NCBI GenBank assembly: GCA_029532415.1
Contig: JAQOTA010000060.1
Location: forward strand, 3,100,001-3,164,000
Length of the DNA stretch: 64,000 nt
Reading direction: 5' to 3'
Source of the DNA: Marasmius tenuissimus
Taxonomy: Eukaryota; Basidiomycota; Agaricomycetes; Agaricales; Marasmiaceae
Every line of letters starts with the position of its first letter. Position 1 is the first letter of the stretch. Positions 11,076 through 22,780 of the stretch are shown one piece after another. Below the pieces are notes generated by a model that ran no database searches, was not told where the DNA came from, and was given only the letters and a program-made list of their open reading frames with translations. The translations under genes were made by a program, and so were the position numbers.

Positions 11076-11748
11076 AGTGGCTGAATCGGTTGTTGACCGT
11101 CGGTCGTCGATCTTTGAAGGCGACAGTAAGGATCAAAGCGTGAGGTACGAGGTACGGTAAGATTGAACCCCCCATGGTACCCAGACACAGATCATAAGTA
11201 ATCTGGCAAATGGACCACAACAGACTCATACATCGGTGGAGTTTCTGCACCGACGGAGCGGTGTGTGAAGGGGCGTGCTCGGCTGTTGAGTGTTGTTGTG
11301 TTGCTAAGAATCGCGTGCCACAACCAATCAATCAACAAACACGTTAAATGTTGTCCACCACGCTTTGGACAAGACTCTGGGTCTATCTGAGTATGGTATG
11401 GGTGCGCAGACACTGCACAGGTCAGCAATGGAGTAGGATCGTGATTTTTTTTAGGCCATCAGTTGTTTTGTCCCCATCTTATGTATGTCGGATGAGGTGG
11501 AGAGGGCCCGGTTTGTGCTCGGAATTGAGATCGGGACTTACAAAGGCAAACTTGAGCCTGTTATTCCATACTGAACTGGAGTGGCCCTTCCGTGACGGAA
11601 GCCTGAAAGAGAGGCATGGTCGCGCTACCGATCTGAAACCTGATGCCTAGGTACGAAGAAAAGGGTTTCCACGTGTCTAGTAACAAGCCTACCCTACGAG
11701 AGTCAAACATATGCCAAGAAAGGAGATAGCATCAATTACTCACAAGTG
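11076..11748. other. Intergenic stretch
   Basis: No supported gene. Frames in this interval are shadows or low-quality. Confidence 0.4.
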
Positions 11749-13854
11749 CTACACCTCGCTTCCCTGACCCCCATCTAATCTGAACTTTCGAACGCCATCT
11801 GCATCACCCCAAGGTACTTCCTCTTCCCAATGCGTGATAACTACAACTGCCTGATCCTTCCCAACGCCCTCTCCTCGAAGGTACCTCCTAGCAGCTTCCA
11901 CCATTCCCTCATCCATCCCACTCCACACCTCATCCAACAACACCAATTTGGGTCTCGCAACCAACGCACGCATCAGCAAAACCATCCTCTGCTCCCCAAC
12001 AGACAAATCCACAAAATTCCTCTTCGCAAACACCTCCTGGTCTCCCTGAGCCTCCGACCCACCCCAAGAACGCGGTCCCAAAGACTCCAAAACGTGTCGC
12101 ATTCGCTCCAACCGCCACTTCTCCTCCGACCCACCCTCAACGAACTCACGAATCTCAGCTGGACCGTATTTTTTACTTTCACCACGGATCCCAAGGCCGA
12201 GACCAACGGTACCACGGGGGACGTAACCACCGTCGAACCCGGTACTGATGACGTCCCATACTTTCATGTTTGCCTTCAGAAAAACAAGGGTCGAGAAGTC
12301 AATCATAACGCTAAGTGCTATGTACCCCCCAAACAGCGGAGTAACGAACAAGAAAGAATGAAACTACTCACCCTGCGGGGAAACGCGTCAAAAATCTCCG
12401 GGCTGAGAACCCCGATCAGGGAACCACATTGGAGATGTGGCGTTGGTATCAAACGGCGCGGATGCGAGAAGAGGTGTAGGTGTCTCGGAATGGTGGGTGT
12501 CTGTGGGGAAAGGTAGCAGTTGGGAGATTGGGTGTAGGATTGAGGGTGGTCGCCCATGAGCATGGAAAGTAAGGTGGTTTTGCCGGAGCCGTTGGTGCCT
12601 TGGAGGTGCCATCGTTCACCTTGTCGGATTTGCCAGTTGATGTCTTTGAGTACCTGGTTTTGAGCGAGTGAGTTTGAGGAGGGGGGTGAAGGATGGTATT
12701 GTGTGAATTCACGTACCTGTCGCCCAGAATACTCGACTCGGACGTTTTTCATGTCTACGACCAACTCTCCGGTGTTCTTCTGCGATTCAAGTGTGGACTC
12801 GCTAGCGCTTGAACTGCTCGTCGCGTATGTTTGCGCGTTGGTTGTCAAAGAACCCTGCAGATAATCTTCCCGACTGCCTATCCGTATTCGTCGATTGCCC
12901 ACCGCCGCGACGTTCGTTATCCACTCAGGTATATCATCATGACTTCGAAGACCAAGTACGACTCGTGGCCGTTCGGATTGATGGAGTTTATGTAGGAGAG
13001 AAAGCAGTTTTGGCCGCACTTGAACGTCCAATCCAGCTGTAGGCAGTAATCATGAGTAGAAGCACACGAAGAAAGGACATCCATTTACTCACTCAACGGT
13101 TCATCTAGCAGCAACAACTCTATGCTCGGCTTCCTCAACACCGCCTTGAGAATCCTCGCACGTCTGGTCTGTCCATTGCTCAACGCAATGATCGGTAGAT
13201 CCATGAAGGGCGTCAGTCCCATCTTCTCCGCGAGTTCATCAAAAGTCTTCTGGTCATCCGTAGACAGCTTCAATTCTTGCTTTGTCTCTGCAAATGAATC
13301 TTTGACGAGTCCAAGACTGGCATAGAGGCTTTCCCGAAGAGTAACCTTGTCTTCTTCATGTACCGCGCCGTATCGTGCAGAATAATCGTAGAAATCTGTG
13401 TTACCTCCACCTCGAGGTCGATGGGTGAAAGAAACGATAGATATCGCGGTTGTAGGGTCTTGGTGAGGCGCAAGGAACGGGAATAAACCGTCAAAGGGGT
13501 ATGGTGATATCCGTAGGTGTCCTAGCAAGGTCTATACGTGTACAACGAATGGTTGGCGTTCTCGTCAATGCCAAGTTGCCAAATTATCCAAGAAAGAAAA
13601 GCAACGCTCACTTGAAACAGCAAGTTCTTTTCACCAGAACCACTACCAACAATCGCCCAGCTTTCGCCTTTTTCTACTTTCCATTCTACGTCCGTGAAGA
13701 CTGGTTGAGTTTTTCTGGTTGCTGCGCCGAAAGGATAGATGTTGGCTTTGGGGATGTTGATTATGGATGTGGAATACGAGTTGAACTTTGTCGCGGTGAG
13801 TCTCCTGATTCTGTGTAGCTCGTGGCCTCTCCGCAAGCGATTCAGCGACAACAT
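11749..13854 (-). CDS. Soluble ABC ATPase with two nucleotide-binding domains (YDR061W-like)
   Basis: Five exons (13854-13612, 13531-13093, 13036-12717, 12653-12372, 12273-11749) encode 602 aa. NBD1 has a degenerate Walker A at residues about 70-77 (GSGSGEKN), a signature LSNGQ near 195 and Walker B LLLLDEPL. NBD2 has a canonical Walker A GTNGSGKTT (353-361), a modified signature LSVGE, Walker B LVLLDEVWSGMD and an H-loop VVITHWEEE. No membrane segments are present, so this is a soluble double ATPase like yeast YDR061W or bacterial ModF, not a classic transporter. The Arg-rich N-terminus (MLSLNRLRRGHELHRIRRL) could be a mitochondrial presequence, which is inference. The ATG at 13854 was chosen because the upstream in-frame codon is only GTG. 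Confidence 0.85.
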
Positions 13855-14762
13855 CGTTGGCGGTGCTGACACGAGACTATCAAGTCATGAATGTCGTTGG
13901 TTGAGCCGTGTCTGATGCGATCTTCCAGGATATTGATGTGGTGACATGAAGCGAGGATGAGCGGCCCTCAGCGTATATTGTTCTGTCCCGGAATATCGTT
14001 CGAGACCGACAAGATCACGATGCTTGCATTCGGAGAGACCAGGTGCCGTCCTCAAGCTTTGATTTTCCCCAAAAACGTTCAATGCATGCTGCCACGGTAC
14101 CGACATATCAGAACTTTAAACTGCCCTGAACGGGCGCCCGGACCGTCTTCGCCTCCACAACATGCCTCCACAAGCTCTAATGGGAGTGCAAGATCCTTCA
14201 CACCAGCCTATTGTACTCAGATTGCAGCGACAAGCTGTCAGCTCGCTGTCGGCCATATTTCACCACCTCCACAACACCCTAGCCACAAAGGCGCTACGCG
14301 ATACGCACACGGCGGAAAGGGGGACAGAAAAGGTCTAAAACCGCTTAGGAATGTCTGAAAACACAAGGCAAGCCTGCAGGGGCCGTTCGAAACGGGACTA
14401 ATCTGGATCCCAATTCTGCAGGCCGAGTATCTCCCGGCCTCCCACCCTTGCTTCTATGATCTCAGCAGGTGAGAGTCAGCGTTGTCAGCGTTGTATTCCT
14501 CGATTGCGAAAAGGCTTGGCAAACCAGCTCCGGTTTTTTCTCTTTTTTACAGGACGGGATGGGATGCCCCCGGATGTTTGAGCTGACCGGATTTCATGCA
14601 CGCTAGGATCGGGGATCATGGCGGTCTGACATTTCCATTTCCATTTCTTTTGCGGGATAGACTGGAAGGACCTGATTTATGGATGCTGTACCAAGCCAAA
14701 GTTGCCAGTCACCGGGTTTATGCCACTTACCCATGCTACCCAATATATAAAACAACCCGCTG
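13855..14762. other. Intergenic stretch between divergent genes
   Basis: Only one mid-sized frame (13957-14358), with no protein-like pattern. The stretch probably holds promoters for the ABC gene and the KRE6-like gene. Confidence 0.4.
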
Positions 14763-16419
14763 ATGTCAATCGGTGTCAACCCGACCATACACCCCCATCA
14801 CTCACCTATGCCTGCGTCCCACGACGCAGACCTGCGCGCTGTGGGCCAGACAGACGGTGCTATCTCCACTCACAATGCTAATGGAGAGAGCAGTCGGTCC
14901 ATTTCTCGTCTTTCATACTCCCTAAATCATACGCCGTCGTCGAGATCCAGCAATAATGAGACCGAATCATCCAGTTCCCCGCCTCGAGTTGACTCTCCAG
15001 ATTCTGCGGACGGCATCTTCGTACCCATTCTGTCTACTGGCTCATCCTCAGCACGCAATTCGACCTATATCTCCTCTCCCTTGAACCCTACAGCCAGTCC
15101 AGAACCACCTTATCACAAAGGGTTCAACTCTCTTGGCCGAAGGTCCCTCGTTGCCCGGTTGCCCTCAGAAGATGCACGCGCCCTGGGAAATTCATCACCC
15201 TCTTCGAGAAACTCTATGATATTGTACCATCTGGCCAACACAGACGATGGTCCACTCCCCTCTCCTCCTCGTATACACGCTAAACGCGAATCCGTGGCTT
15301 CGGAATCAGGAGACTCCATCGTTTCACTGTCTGCGGACTCCAAATACCCCTCAGGGTCTCTTGGCGCGTCTGAACGTGGTTTGGTCGCGTATGCTTACGA
15401 TCCCGAGTTGGACGACGGTGCTGATGACGATTGGGAGTATGATGCGATTGCAGGGAAACGTGGAGAAATAGTGTCGGCCAGGGCTATCATCAACCTCGGT
15501 GGGCTTGTTATATTATTCCTCATAGCGATGGGGCTGTTTCTCGTATTCCCTATTGCGGCTCATGGAGACGACGAGAAGAATTGGTTGATTGCGCATAATC
15601 CCAAGATCAATTCTACTGGCCAGGCGCAGGAGGTCTTTGATGTTACTGCGACCGACGATCGAGGGAATGGAAGGGGGGGTGGGAATGAAGGCGACGGTAG
15701 AGATGTCGATGGCGTGACGGCTGGGAAGAGAAGGAGAAACCAGACACCAGCATTGTGAGTCGTCTCACGGTTCATTCTGCCCGCCATAAGACATGTTTCT
15801 CATTCCCCACCGAAGTGATTCCGTGCGAGTCTCAAGTACAGGGAATAGGAAGAGAAATCAGACACCGGCATTGTGAGTGTCAGTCTGTGTTGCAAATTCT
15901 AGCACGGGTGCTCAACATTCTATCCTCTGAAGCGATTATGTTTCGTCACCTATCGACCCATCTACCCCAGTGAAGGCACGAAAAGTCATTCTACCCCGTT
16001 CTCGGAACATCATATACGACCTCGTGTTTTCCCGCGAAAGGTACTCATTGTGCGGGTCGTCATCAATTCCCCCTTTCAACGAACATCTTGCGTCACATCT
16101 TGTTGAGATTGGCAACCAGGACGGATCTCGTTCATTTGTAAGTGCCCTGTCGGTTTTAGACTCTATATAATTTCCGTTATCTGACGTTATCTATAGTGGC
16201 AAAACGGTGTCTGGGAGCGTGTTTTCGATGCAGACCTACTCGTTCCCCGGCGGTTAACAGTCTCTCTTCCAAGACGACGATACGCGGAACTTGACATGGA
16301 TCAGATATGTAACGGTGCGTCCCGCTTTCTGGTTTTTAGGTTCCTTCTCTGACTGAAAAACACCGCTCGAAACAGACAAACTCCAAATTGAATATATCCG
16401 AATCTATCAAGTATCGTAG
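14763..16419 (+). CDS. KRE6/SKN1-family glucan-synthesis protein lacking most of its GH16 domain
   Basis: Exon 1 (14763-15754) encodes a Ser/Pro-rich cytosolic tail with ELDDGADDDWEYD, then one membrane segment (about residues 243-263, IINLGGLVILFLIAMGLFLV), then NPKINSTGQAQ. This is the type II layout of KRE6/SKN1 proteins (compare GGINATGQ). A later exon from 15933 reads SSPIDPSTPVKAR...YDLVFSRE, matching the IDPDTP...LVFSDEF start of the GH16-like domain. The last exons read RRRYAELDMDQICN, then after an intron DKLQIEYIRIYQVS with its stop at 16419, matching the domain's terminal DYIRIYQ. Only about 200 nt of coding sequence lies between these ends, so the catalytic core is missing. Exon boundaries between 15755 and 16300 are uncertain. 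Confidence 0.55.
15724..15876 (+). repeat. Short tandem duplication spanning a splice donor
   Basis: GGAAGAGAAGGAGAAACCAG followed by CACCAGCATTGTGAGT (about 15724-15760) recurs with few changes at about 15847-15880. The donor site was copied with it, giving two alternative donors in the KRE6-like gene. Confidence 0.55.
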
Positions 16420-18676
16420 CCTGGAACGTGGATGGTCCGCCCTCTTTGGAGCATATACGACCCACGGTCGTTCTTATGTTTTTTATGATTGTATCTTGTT
16501 GATGCTGTATTCGTTATTCGTTACCCTACAAGCCGGACAGTTGGACATCTGCACAGTGTACTACCTTCCTCTCCCCCCTCCACCACCTCCCTGTTACAGT
16601 ATCCATACCCTGAGCCTTGAGGCTCTACTTGCCGATGCGCGCCAGTAATACGTTGCCGTGTAGACCTATTTATCCTATCTTGTTCTTGTTATCGTATAGC
16701 AGTGTCATCAATTGGCTGTAATGATGATATCGGGAAGACGTTGAGACGAGCGTTTGATGCTGGGACCAGAACGGATTAGTTGGACTGCAGGTGACTGCGC
16801 AGCGGGCTTGGGAGGTGATAAATGTCGAAGAGAGTTCAAGGCAGTGTTTTTCCTGTTGTCGATAACCCGTGGATCGATTTACCCAAACCCGCAATTTCCG
16901 ATGAGGACATGAACTGTCAAAGCCATTCCTGAATCCTAGAACATGCGGTATCGACATGTTGGTGGGCTGAACCCGTACTCCGAAGCCGTTGAACTCGGAG
17001 AGGACGCAGGCCCAGGAGGGTTTAACCTTTAGTCACGGTATTGATATGATGGGCGGTTCCGACATACTTGAGTGGCCGTCTCGAGACTTACCGCACGACT
17101 TCATAGACGGCTAGTCACTAGATCCCGGAAATTGAGAGGTCCCGATGTGCGCCCAAAAAGTCGGGCGGTGATAATGTCGATTTCCAGCCAGGCCCCGTCT
17201 TCTGTACCAGTCCGCGGCTAGATCCCAAGACTTTAACGTGCCTGGGTCCAACGCTAGACTGTCTCATGTGTGCTGAAATTTTGTTTCCAGCTACCGAATA
17301 GTTTTGATGGCCAACTTGGCGGTAGCGGGTCATGAAGCAAGGGATGTAAATGAACTCACCGGCGTGACCAACGTCTCGAGAGATTGTCAGAATCCGTACC
17401 AGACTCCCTATAGCCCGCCTTCAGCGGAGGTTTTTGCACGCGGGAAGCCTCTATCGAGTCGAGACAGGACACCTTCTCAAGGACTCTTCAGAGACGCAAA
17501 GACTAAGGAAAGTGTGACCTGGAGCTGTCGCTCGCTGAGGAAAGAATCCAACAGGGTACGCAGCGAGCGATCACAGTATGGCTGTAAGCATACGGAACGA
17601 TGTTTGTGCTATCCTTCTACTTACATCACGAAACCTTCTGTTCAAGCGGACTTGTTGGTAGCCACAGTTCCATCCCTCCATTCAAAGTTCGAAGCGGCAG
17701 GTGTCGTGCCCGATTCAGGCGTACGGCTCTTCTAGCCTACCATTTTCCTCCGGTATCTGGAACGATGATGAGCAGCCATCGATGTCACCTTTGATGTTGG
17801 CGAGGCTGAGGGCTCTGTTGGTGATGGTGTTCCGAATGATAAATCCGTGCGCCCTGCAGTGCTTGGACCAGTCGGCTACCCGGCCCGCAAGTGGCAGGCC
17901 CGGTGTTTTTTGATCAATTAGTCAGCGTCAGCCAATTTGAAATTCATTTGTTTCTCGCAAATTTCTCGCGATCGTGGGCACTGGGCGCGACTTGGTTCAA
18001 GCACACGATGTCAATCTCGCGTCCACCCTCAATGGTTCTCTCAAACAACGGCCTTGTTTCAACGACTACAAGATAGTGTTTGTGTATTCGAGCTCAACAT
18101 GTTAAACGCGTCCATCGACCGCATGTAGGCTGTCTTCAGCCGCGACTTTGTGGGTAATCCTGCGCAGCCGAATTTCGCGTACATCTCAGATCTGCTGCTT
18201 TGGCCCACCGACGTAAAATCTCAATGGCAAGTTGATGGCAGGCAGTGATCAAGTGGAAGAAAATATTTCCAGGGGGCGAAATCGGGACCAGGAGGTTTAA
18301 TTGCGGCCTGCAGGTAGAAGTCGTGGTCAGTCAGGTGGGCGACCGTGCGGGGGTTGGGGTATCTCGTTTGGAGGATGGAGAGCTTTCTAGACTGTGCGAG
18401 TCGGTGAACACCTCATCCCACGTCTGCTTCTCGATATCATTAACCATGTTGTTGATTTTTCCCCAAGGATTTGGACGGTCTATGGTGGGCAATCTTGGGC
18501 TGCACAATCACCTCTATCACTTCCTTCATCCGATCAAACGACCTGCTGGAAAGATCTCTAAGCTTTTCATTCAAAGAATGCGTTTCTTTACATAAAATCA
18601 TGTCCTCGCTGAGGCTGCACGCCGACAACGTTTCTTCTACTCTCTCTCTATCTTCATCGAACAACAGTCCTTCGCA
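16420..18676. other. Long stretch without supported genes
   Basis: Frames of up to 143 codons (17304-17735) lack protein-like composition or splice continuity. No transposon motif was recognised. Confidence 0.4.
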
Positions 18677-20543
18677 ATGGTTGACTGGGAATCACCACAA
18701 GAGCTGGGAAAGGCTGCAGGTCTAAATTTTTCTCCGCTCATTGCAGCCACATGCCTAGATTCATACCCTTCCAGACGCCCTCTCCAGGATGATATTGGCT
18801 GCCCTTGGGGTAGTCGTTTGGGAGATTTTTACAACATTCGGCTTCGATTGGTCATTCGCGACTAGGAGTCGTCCGTTTCGCTGGCCATTAGTGCGCTATC
18901 TCTTACTTCTTGCTCTCGTACCGTTTAACGAAAGACAACAGAGTATGTCCCAAGTCGGCGCTTCGTATAATCCTTTCAGACTAATCCAGACCCTCTCAGT
19001 CTTCTTTTTCCTCGCTCGCTATTGCATCGCTATTTCTTTGATTGGGCTGTAAGTGTTCCGTCCTTTCATGTGTCCTGGGCTTGCACACACAACCTTGTAT
19101 CCCAGTACGGTGTCGGTCACTGTTTCTACCAAGGTAACTCCTTCAATTTGGTTGCCTCTCATTTGGTGACGGAAAGTCGATCCAGATAGATTGCCAGGTA
19201 GGTCGTCTCGCCTTCTCGAGTTATCATGTCCTCATCGGCTTTTCAGGGCCTCTATGCCTTCATCGGAGTAAGGACCTCATCCCGTCTCACAGACTGCCCG
19301 ACTCAATGGTTCAACAAAATCAGTGGTCCGGAAATATGACAATGTTGGCTTCGTCAACTACTCTAATGCTGCGGACGTAAGTCGCTGGACCCCACTTCTT
19401 CTTGTACCTATGAAATGACGTTGACCATGTAGCATCGCGCTTTGGGAACGCAGACTGATAGCAGTAGTTCCACTCGGTATTCTCTGCCTTGGACATTGGG
19501 GAATCTTACATCGAACCATGTTCATGATCCGCACGCAGTGGGACGATGATGCAAGGGGCTGTGTCGTGACCTACACTAACCATACTTTGAACAACCTCAC
19601 GTTCTGCTACAGTGGGTCGTCGGTTTTATGCATTTCGTAGCTGTAGGGGCTGATTACGTCTCAATAGCGATGGGCTTTGACTTCGTTATCCTTGTTTACA
19701 CTTCCATCGCACTCATGACTCGACACGACGTTCGTACGGACCTATGGAAACTCCTTTTTCAAGACGGACTGGTGTATTTCTTGGTAACTTTTACTGCGAA
19801 TTGCTTTCCCACGGTACGTTCTTGACGCGAATTGACACTTTCTCAGTCTGAACGCTGGACGTCGTCAGGTGTTTAATATCTTCAATCTTAGCAGTCAGCT
19901 TTGTCGTTCTCCTTGCCGCTCTCATAGCTTATACTCGGTTATGCGTTTCAGCGATTGTCAATGTGTACGTATCTCCGTACACTGGTAAAAGGACTTGTAC
20001 GCTCACACCAAAATGTGTAGGATCACCACTGTGAGTTTCTGTTCCTCCGTATTCCTTACTCAGGTGCTCAATGGTACTACCCAGATCCCCCCAGCTGTGG
20101 TCAGGTATGTAACGATCTCGAAGTCTGGGGCGCTCGTTATTGACATATCCCCAGCTCGATTGCTTCGTGTCGCGCTGTCATGCGTTTGATGCAGTACCGT
20201 CCGGACGATAACAGCATCACAGATGTTCTAGCTCAGAATACCCCATCGGTTCAGGCCGGACGGCGGGCGATCCTTCCGATTGCTGTTTCTCCTCCCAAAC
20301 CGACGCTGGCCCGACCAAGAGGAGAAGTAGGAGGAGGAATCCATATGACAACAGTTCCAGAGCGATGTACGATATTGGTCGTCGAGTAGGTCTATGCCGC
20401 CGCTCTTGGGGCTTGGTTGACTTACAATCGTCCGCAGGGACCAACTTTCGAGTCGCAATGACTATGACAGAACAGGCGCTAGTGCTGTGGAGAGCCTCGC
20501 GCGGCATCAACATTCGGCGCAAGTACAATGTGAACGCTTTTGA
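18677..20543 (+). CDS. DUF6533-type multi-pass membrane protein
   Basis: The order of motifs matches the Agaricomycete DUF6533 family (function unknown, about seven helices). MVDWESPQELGKAA is at the start. ALGVVVWEIFTTFGFDW and FRWPL follow near 18800-18890, then FFFLARYCIAISLIGL before 19050. LGILCLGHWGILHR is followed by GCVVTYTN and LTFCYS (19441-19610). MGFDFVILVYTSIALMTRHD, then LWKLLFQDGLVYFLVTF, occur at 19670-19810, and GGGIHMTTVPER in the tail. Stop TGA at 20541-20543. Several 20-30-nt mini-exons lie between 19090 and 19380. The link between the first exon and VVVWE needs an unresolved frame change, so a sequencing or genetic frameshift is possible. Confidence 0.65.
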
Positions 20544-21053
20544 CTCACACATATGACATCCGTTCTGACACTTTCCTTATTATCGTTTTTTTGTAGAGCG
20601 TTGAACAGATGATTCAAACGTCCTACGCCTAGGTGGACCAGGATGTCGGACGGCCAAGATGGTGCCGATTCCAGATAGGTCTCGTCTTTTTCGTGCGGGT
20701 GGAGGGGATAACGCATCTTCCTCAGGACTTTTGAGTCACACGAAGAACAAGAAAAGCTCCCCAAGTTCCTGTAACTGGGGATTGCGGTTCTGCTTTCGAG
20801 TAGGACCAGTTGAAAGTTGTAATTTATTACGCAATGGTATATTAATGAACAATCCTCCCACGCCCCATTTAAGGAAGTTTCGACTCTCACGGCCGAGGCG
20901 GGACAGTGTCCCTTTTCTTCATCCTGCCAGCTCCAAGCCTGCTGCATTCCTCTGCATCGTATACGGACAATTAATTCAAGGAAAGCTATTTATACTACAA
21001 ACGAAGGAGACACCGAACAGTAATCATGTACATGAAGTCCTGTGGGGATTTCT
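20544..21053. other. Convergent 3' intergenic region
   Basis: Spacer between the DUF6533 gene and the GTPase. No gene was seen. Confidence 0.4.
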
Positions 21054-22269
21054 TCACTTTCGGCGGCCCCGACCGAGCGACATAACGTGGTCAACACCAA
21101 TACCCAAGCCGCCTAGAACAGGTTTGGCCAGTACGTTGGGAACCAAAGGAAGCTTCTCGGCCACTCTCAAACCTGTGTTCATGAACTTCTGCTGGTTCCG
21201 AGCCTGGGCCGCCAATCTATCCTCCTCCTCCTCCCTGCGCAACCTCTCAGCCCTCTCCCGCGCTTCTTTCTCTTTTGCAAATTGATCGCGTAAACCCTTT
21301 ACCTCCAAGTCATGAGCTTCGGATTGGGCCTTGAGCTGCGCCGAGAGCTTCTCCTCCTGCTCCTGTTGCCACCTCGCATAGCTCGCCTTTTCCTCCGCAG
21401 CGCGAGACTCAAATTGTTCCCTCCCTCGTCGTTCTTCTTCCAGTCCTTTCTGCAGGTCTCTCCTCTCGTCCTCCCATTTTGCCAGCTTCTGTCTCAATTC
21501 CTCCCTCTCCCGTTCCAGCTCTCGCCTCGCAGCTTCATTATGTCCCCTCAAATCGTCCATCTCCTTCTTAAGACCATCGACCTCCGCCTTGTGCTGGGCA
21601 ATGATCCTCTCTACCTCCTCCCGATGTACCAAGCCTGCCGACGTCTCCTCAAGCGTCTTTTTCTCCACACACAGCTCCTGCTGGATCTGTACATTCTTTG
21701 GCGTCAGCGTAAAGATGTGCTCGAGTACGCCGTATGCACTCGGAAGTGTGCGGTCGTGGCGCATGAACTTCGCTCCACCGCTGACGAGTTCCTTGAAGAA
21801 CTTAGTCTTGAGCTCGTGCTCCCGTCTCTCCTTGACATCGTTGGGGTCATTGCTGTCCCAATGAGTGGTGAGGACAACAACATTCTGGTATGTCTGCGTT
21901 CCGCAAAGGTTTTTGAACATCCGCAGGTTTCGGGCGCTCTGGCCACTGAAACGGGGCTCATTGATGCGTTGGATGTAGATAAGGCCGTTGAGCTTCCGTT
22001 GGGCATCATACCTCAAAAATAGTGAGTACACCTGAGGTAGCCAACGTAGATTTGACTCACTCCCTGACCAAGAAGCCCGAGATCATCTTCAGGACATCCG
22101 TGTCGTTGATAGCATCGGTGCGAGAGTCGTCGAAACCAGGGGTATCGACTAAAATAACCTCGCGACCGCTGTCTTCGTGAAAGAATCGATAATCCTTGAC
22201 TTCGCTCGTCTCAGATTCCATGCTCTCTCCAACCTTAACGGTGGGGTCGCCAGTGACGAGCTTGACGAA
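21054..22269 (-). CDS. AIG1-like P-loop GTPase, 5' truncated
   Basis: Exon 22269-22061 and exon 22011-21054 join across a 49-nt intron. The first gives VKLVTGDPTVKVGESMES, the switch/G3 motif VILVDTPGFDDS and NDTDVLKMISGFLVRE. The second gives LNGLIYIQRINEPRFSG, LRMFKNLCG and VVVLTTHWD, then a 170-residue charged coiled coil and a short hydrophobic tail. This is the AIG1/Toc34-like GTPase family that is abundant in Agaricomycetes. The exon encoding the Walker A P-loop should lie just upstream, but an in-frame stop precedes Phe-Val-Lys and the next several hundred bases contain no G-x(4)-G-K-S/T. The gene abuts a repeat array, so it was probably decapitated. Nucleotide binding is then unlikely. 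Confidence 0.65.
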
Positions 22270-22780
22270 CTAGTCATCAGCAAAATACCCGAAAGCATAA
22301 AATGTGGTTACAACAAATTTGGGTCAATAAAATTGTACGATACGATATCAGTATATTCCGATAGTGTTATGCCTTGGTAGTACTCCCAGAATGCGTATAC
22401 ACGATATCAGAGACCTGTAACACCATCAGGATACTATCAAAACACAGTCATAACATAGTCAAAACTCATCCAAAACATGTTAAAACCCCCACAAATCATA
22501 GCCGGGGTTGTGCCTCACCAAACTTGTTGCGACAAGTGAAAGGCTTTGTAACCGGTTTTGAGTCATTGCAAGGAGGTTCTGACTGGTTTTTGATAGTTTT
22601 AGCACAATTTTGGGCTATTGAACACTACTAATTGCTCAAAAGATGTCAAAAAGGTTATTCCCGCTACTGACGTAAGGAAGTAGAAGGGTATTTACCATGG
22701 CGAAAAAAAAAAGCTCGCTTCGTGAGAATTCTGCCTTTTGGCGCCCAAAACGTGACCAACAGACGCCGTTCATCCTCGAA
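22270..22780. other. AT-rich segment at the broken end of the GTPase gene
   Basis: AT-rich and without protein-like frames. It contains two GATATCAG(T/A) words and several TCAAAAC/AACATG words. It may be the end of an inserted element. Confidence 0.35.

Noticed and set aside
10501..11331. 276-aa unspliced minus-strand frame resembling a membrane transferase at its start
   Set aside because: The first third includes intron and intergenic DNA. The spliced 166-aa model fits better.
13957..14358. 133-aa plus-strand frame
   Set aside because: Cys/Pro/His-rich random-looking composition in a divergent promoter region.
17304..17735. 143-aa plus-strand frame
   Set aside because: Composition is not protein-like, there is no motif, and no exon joins it.
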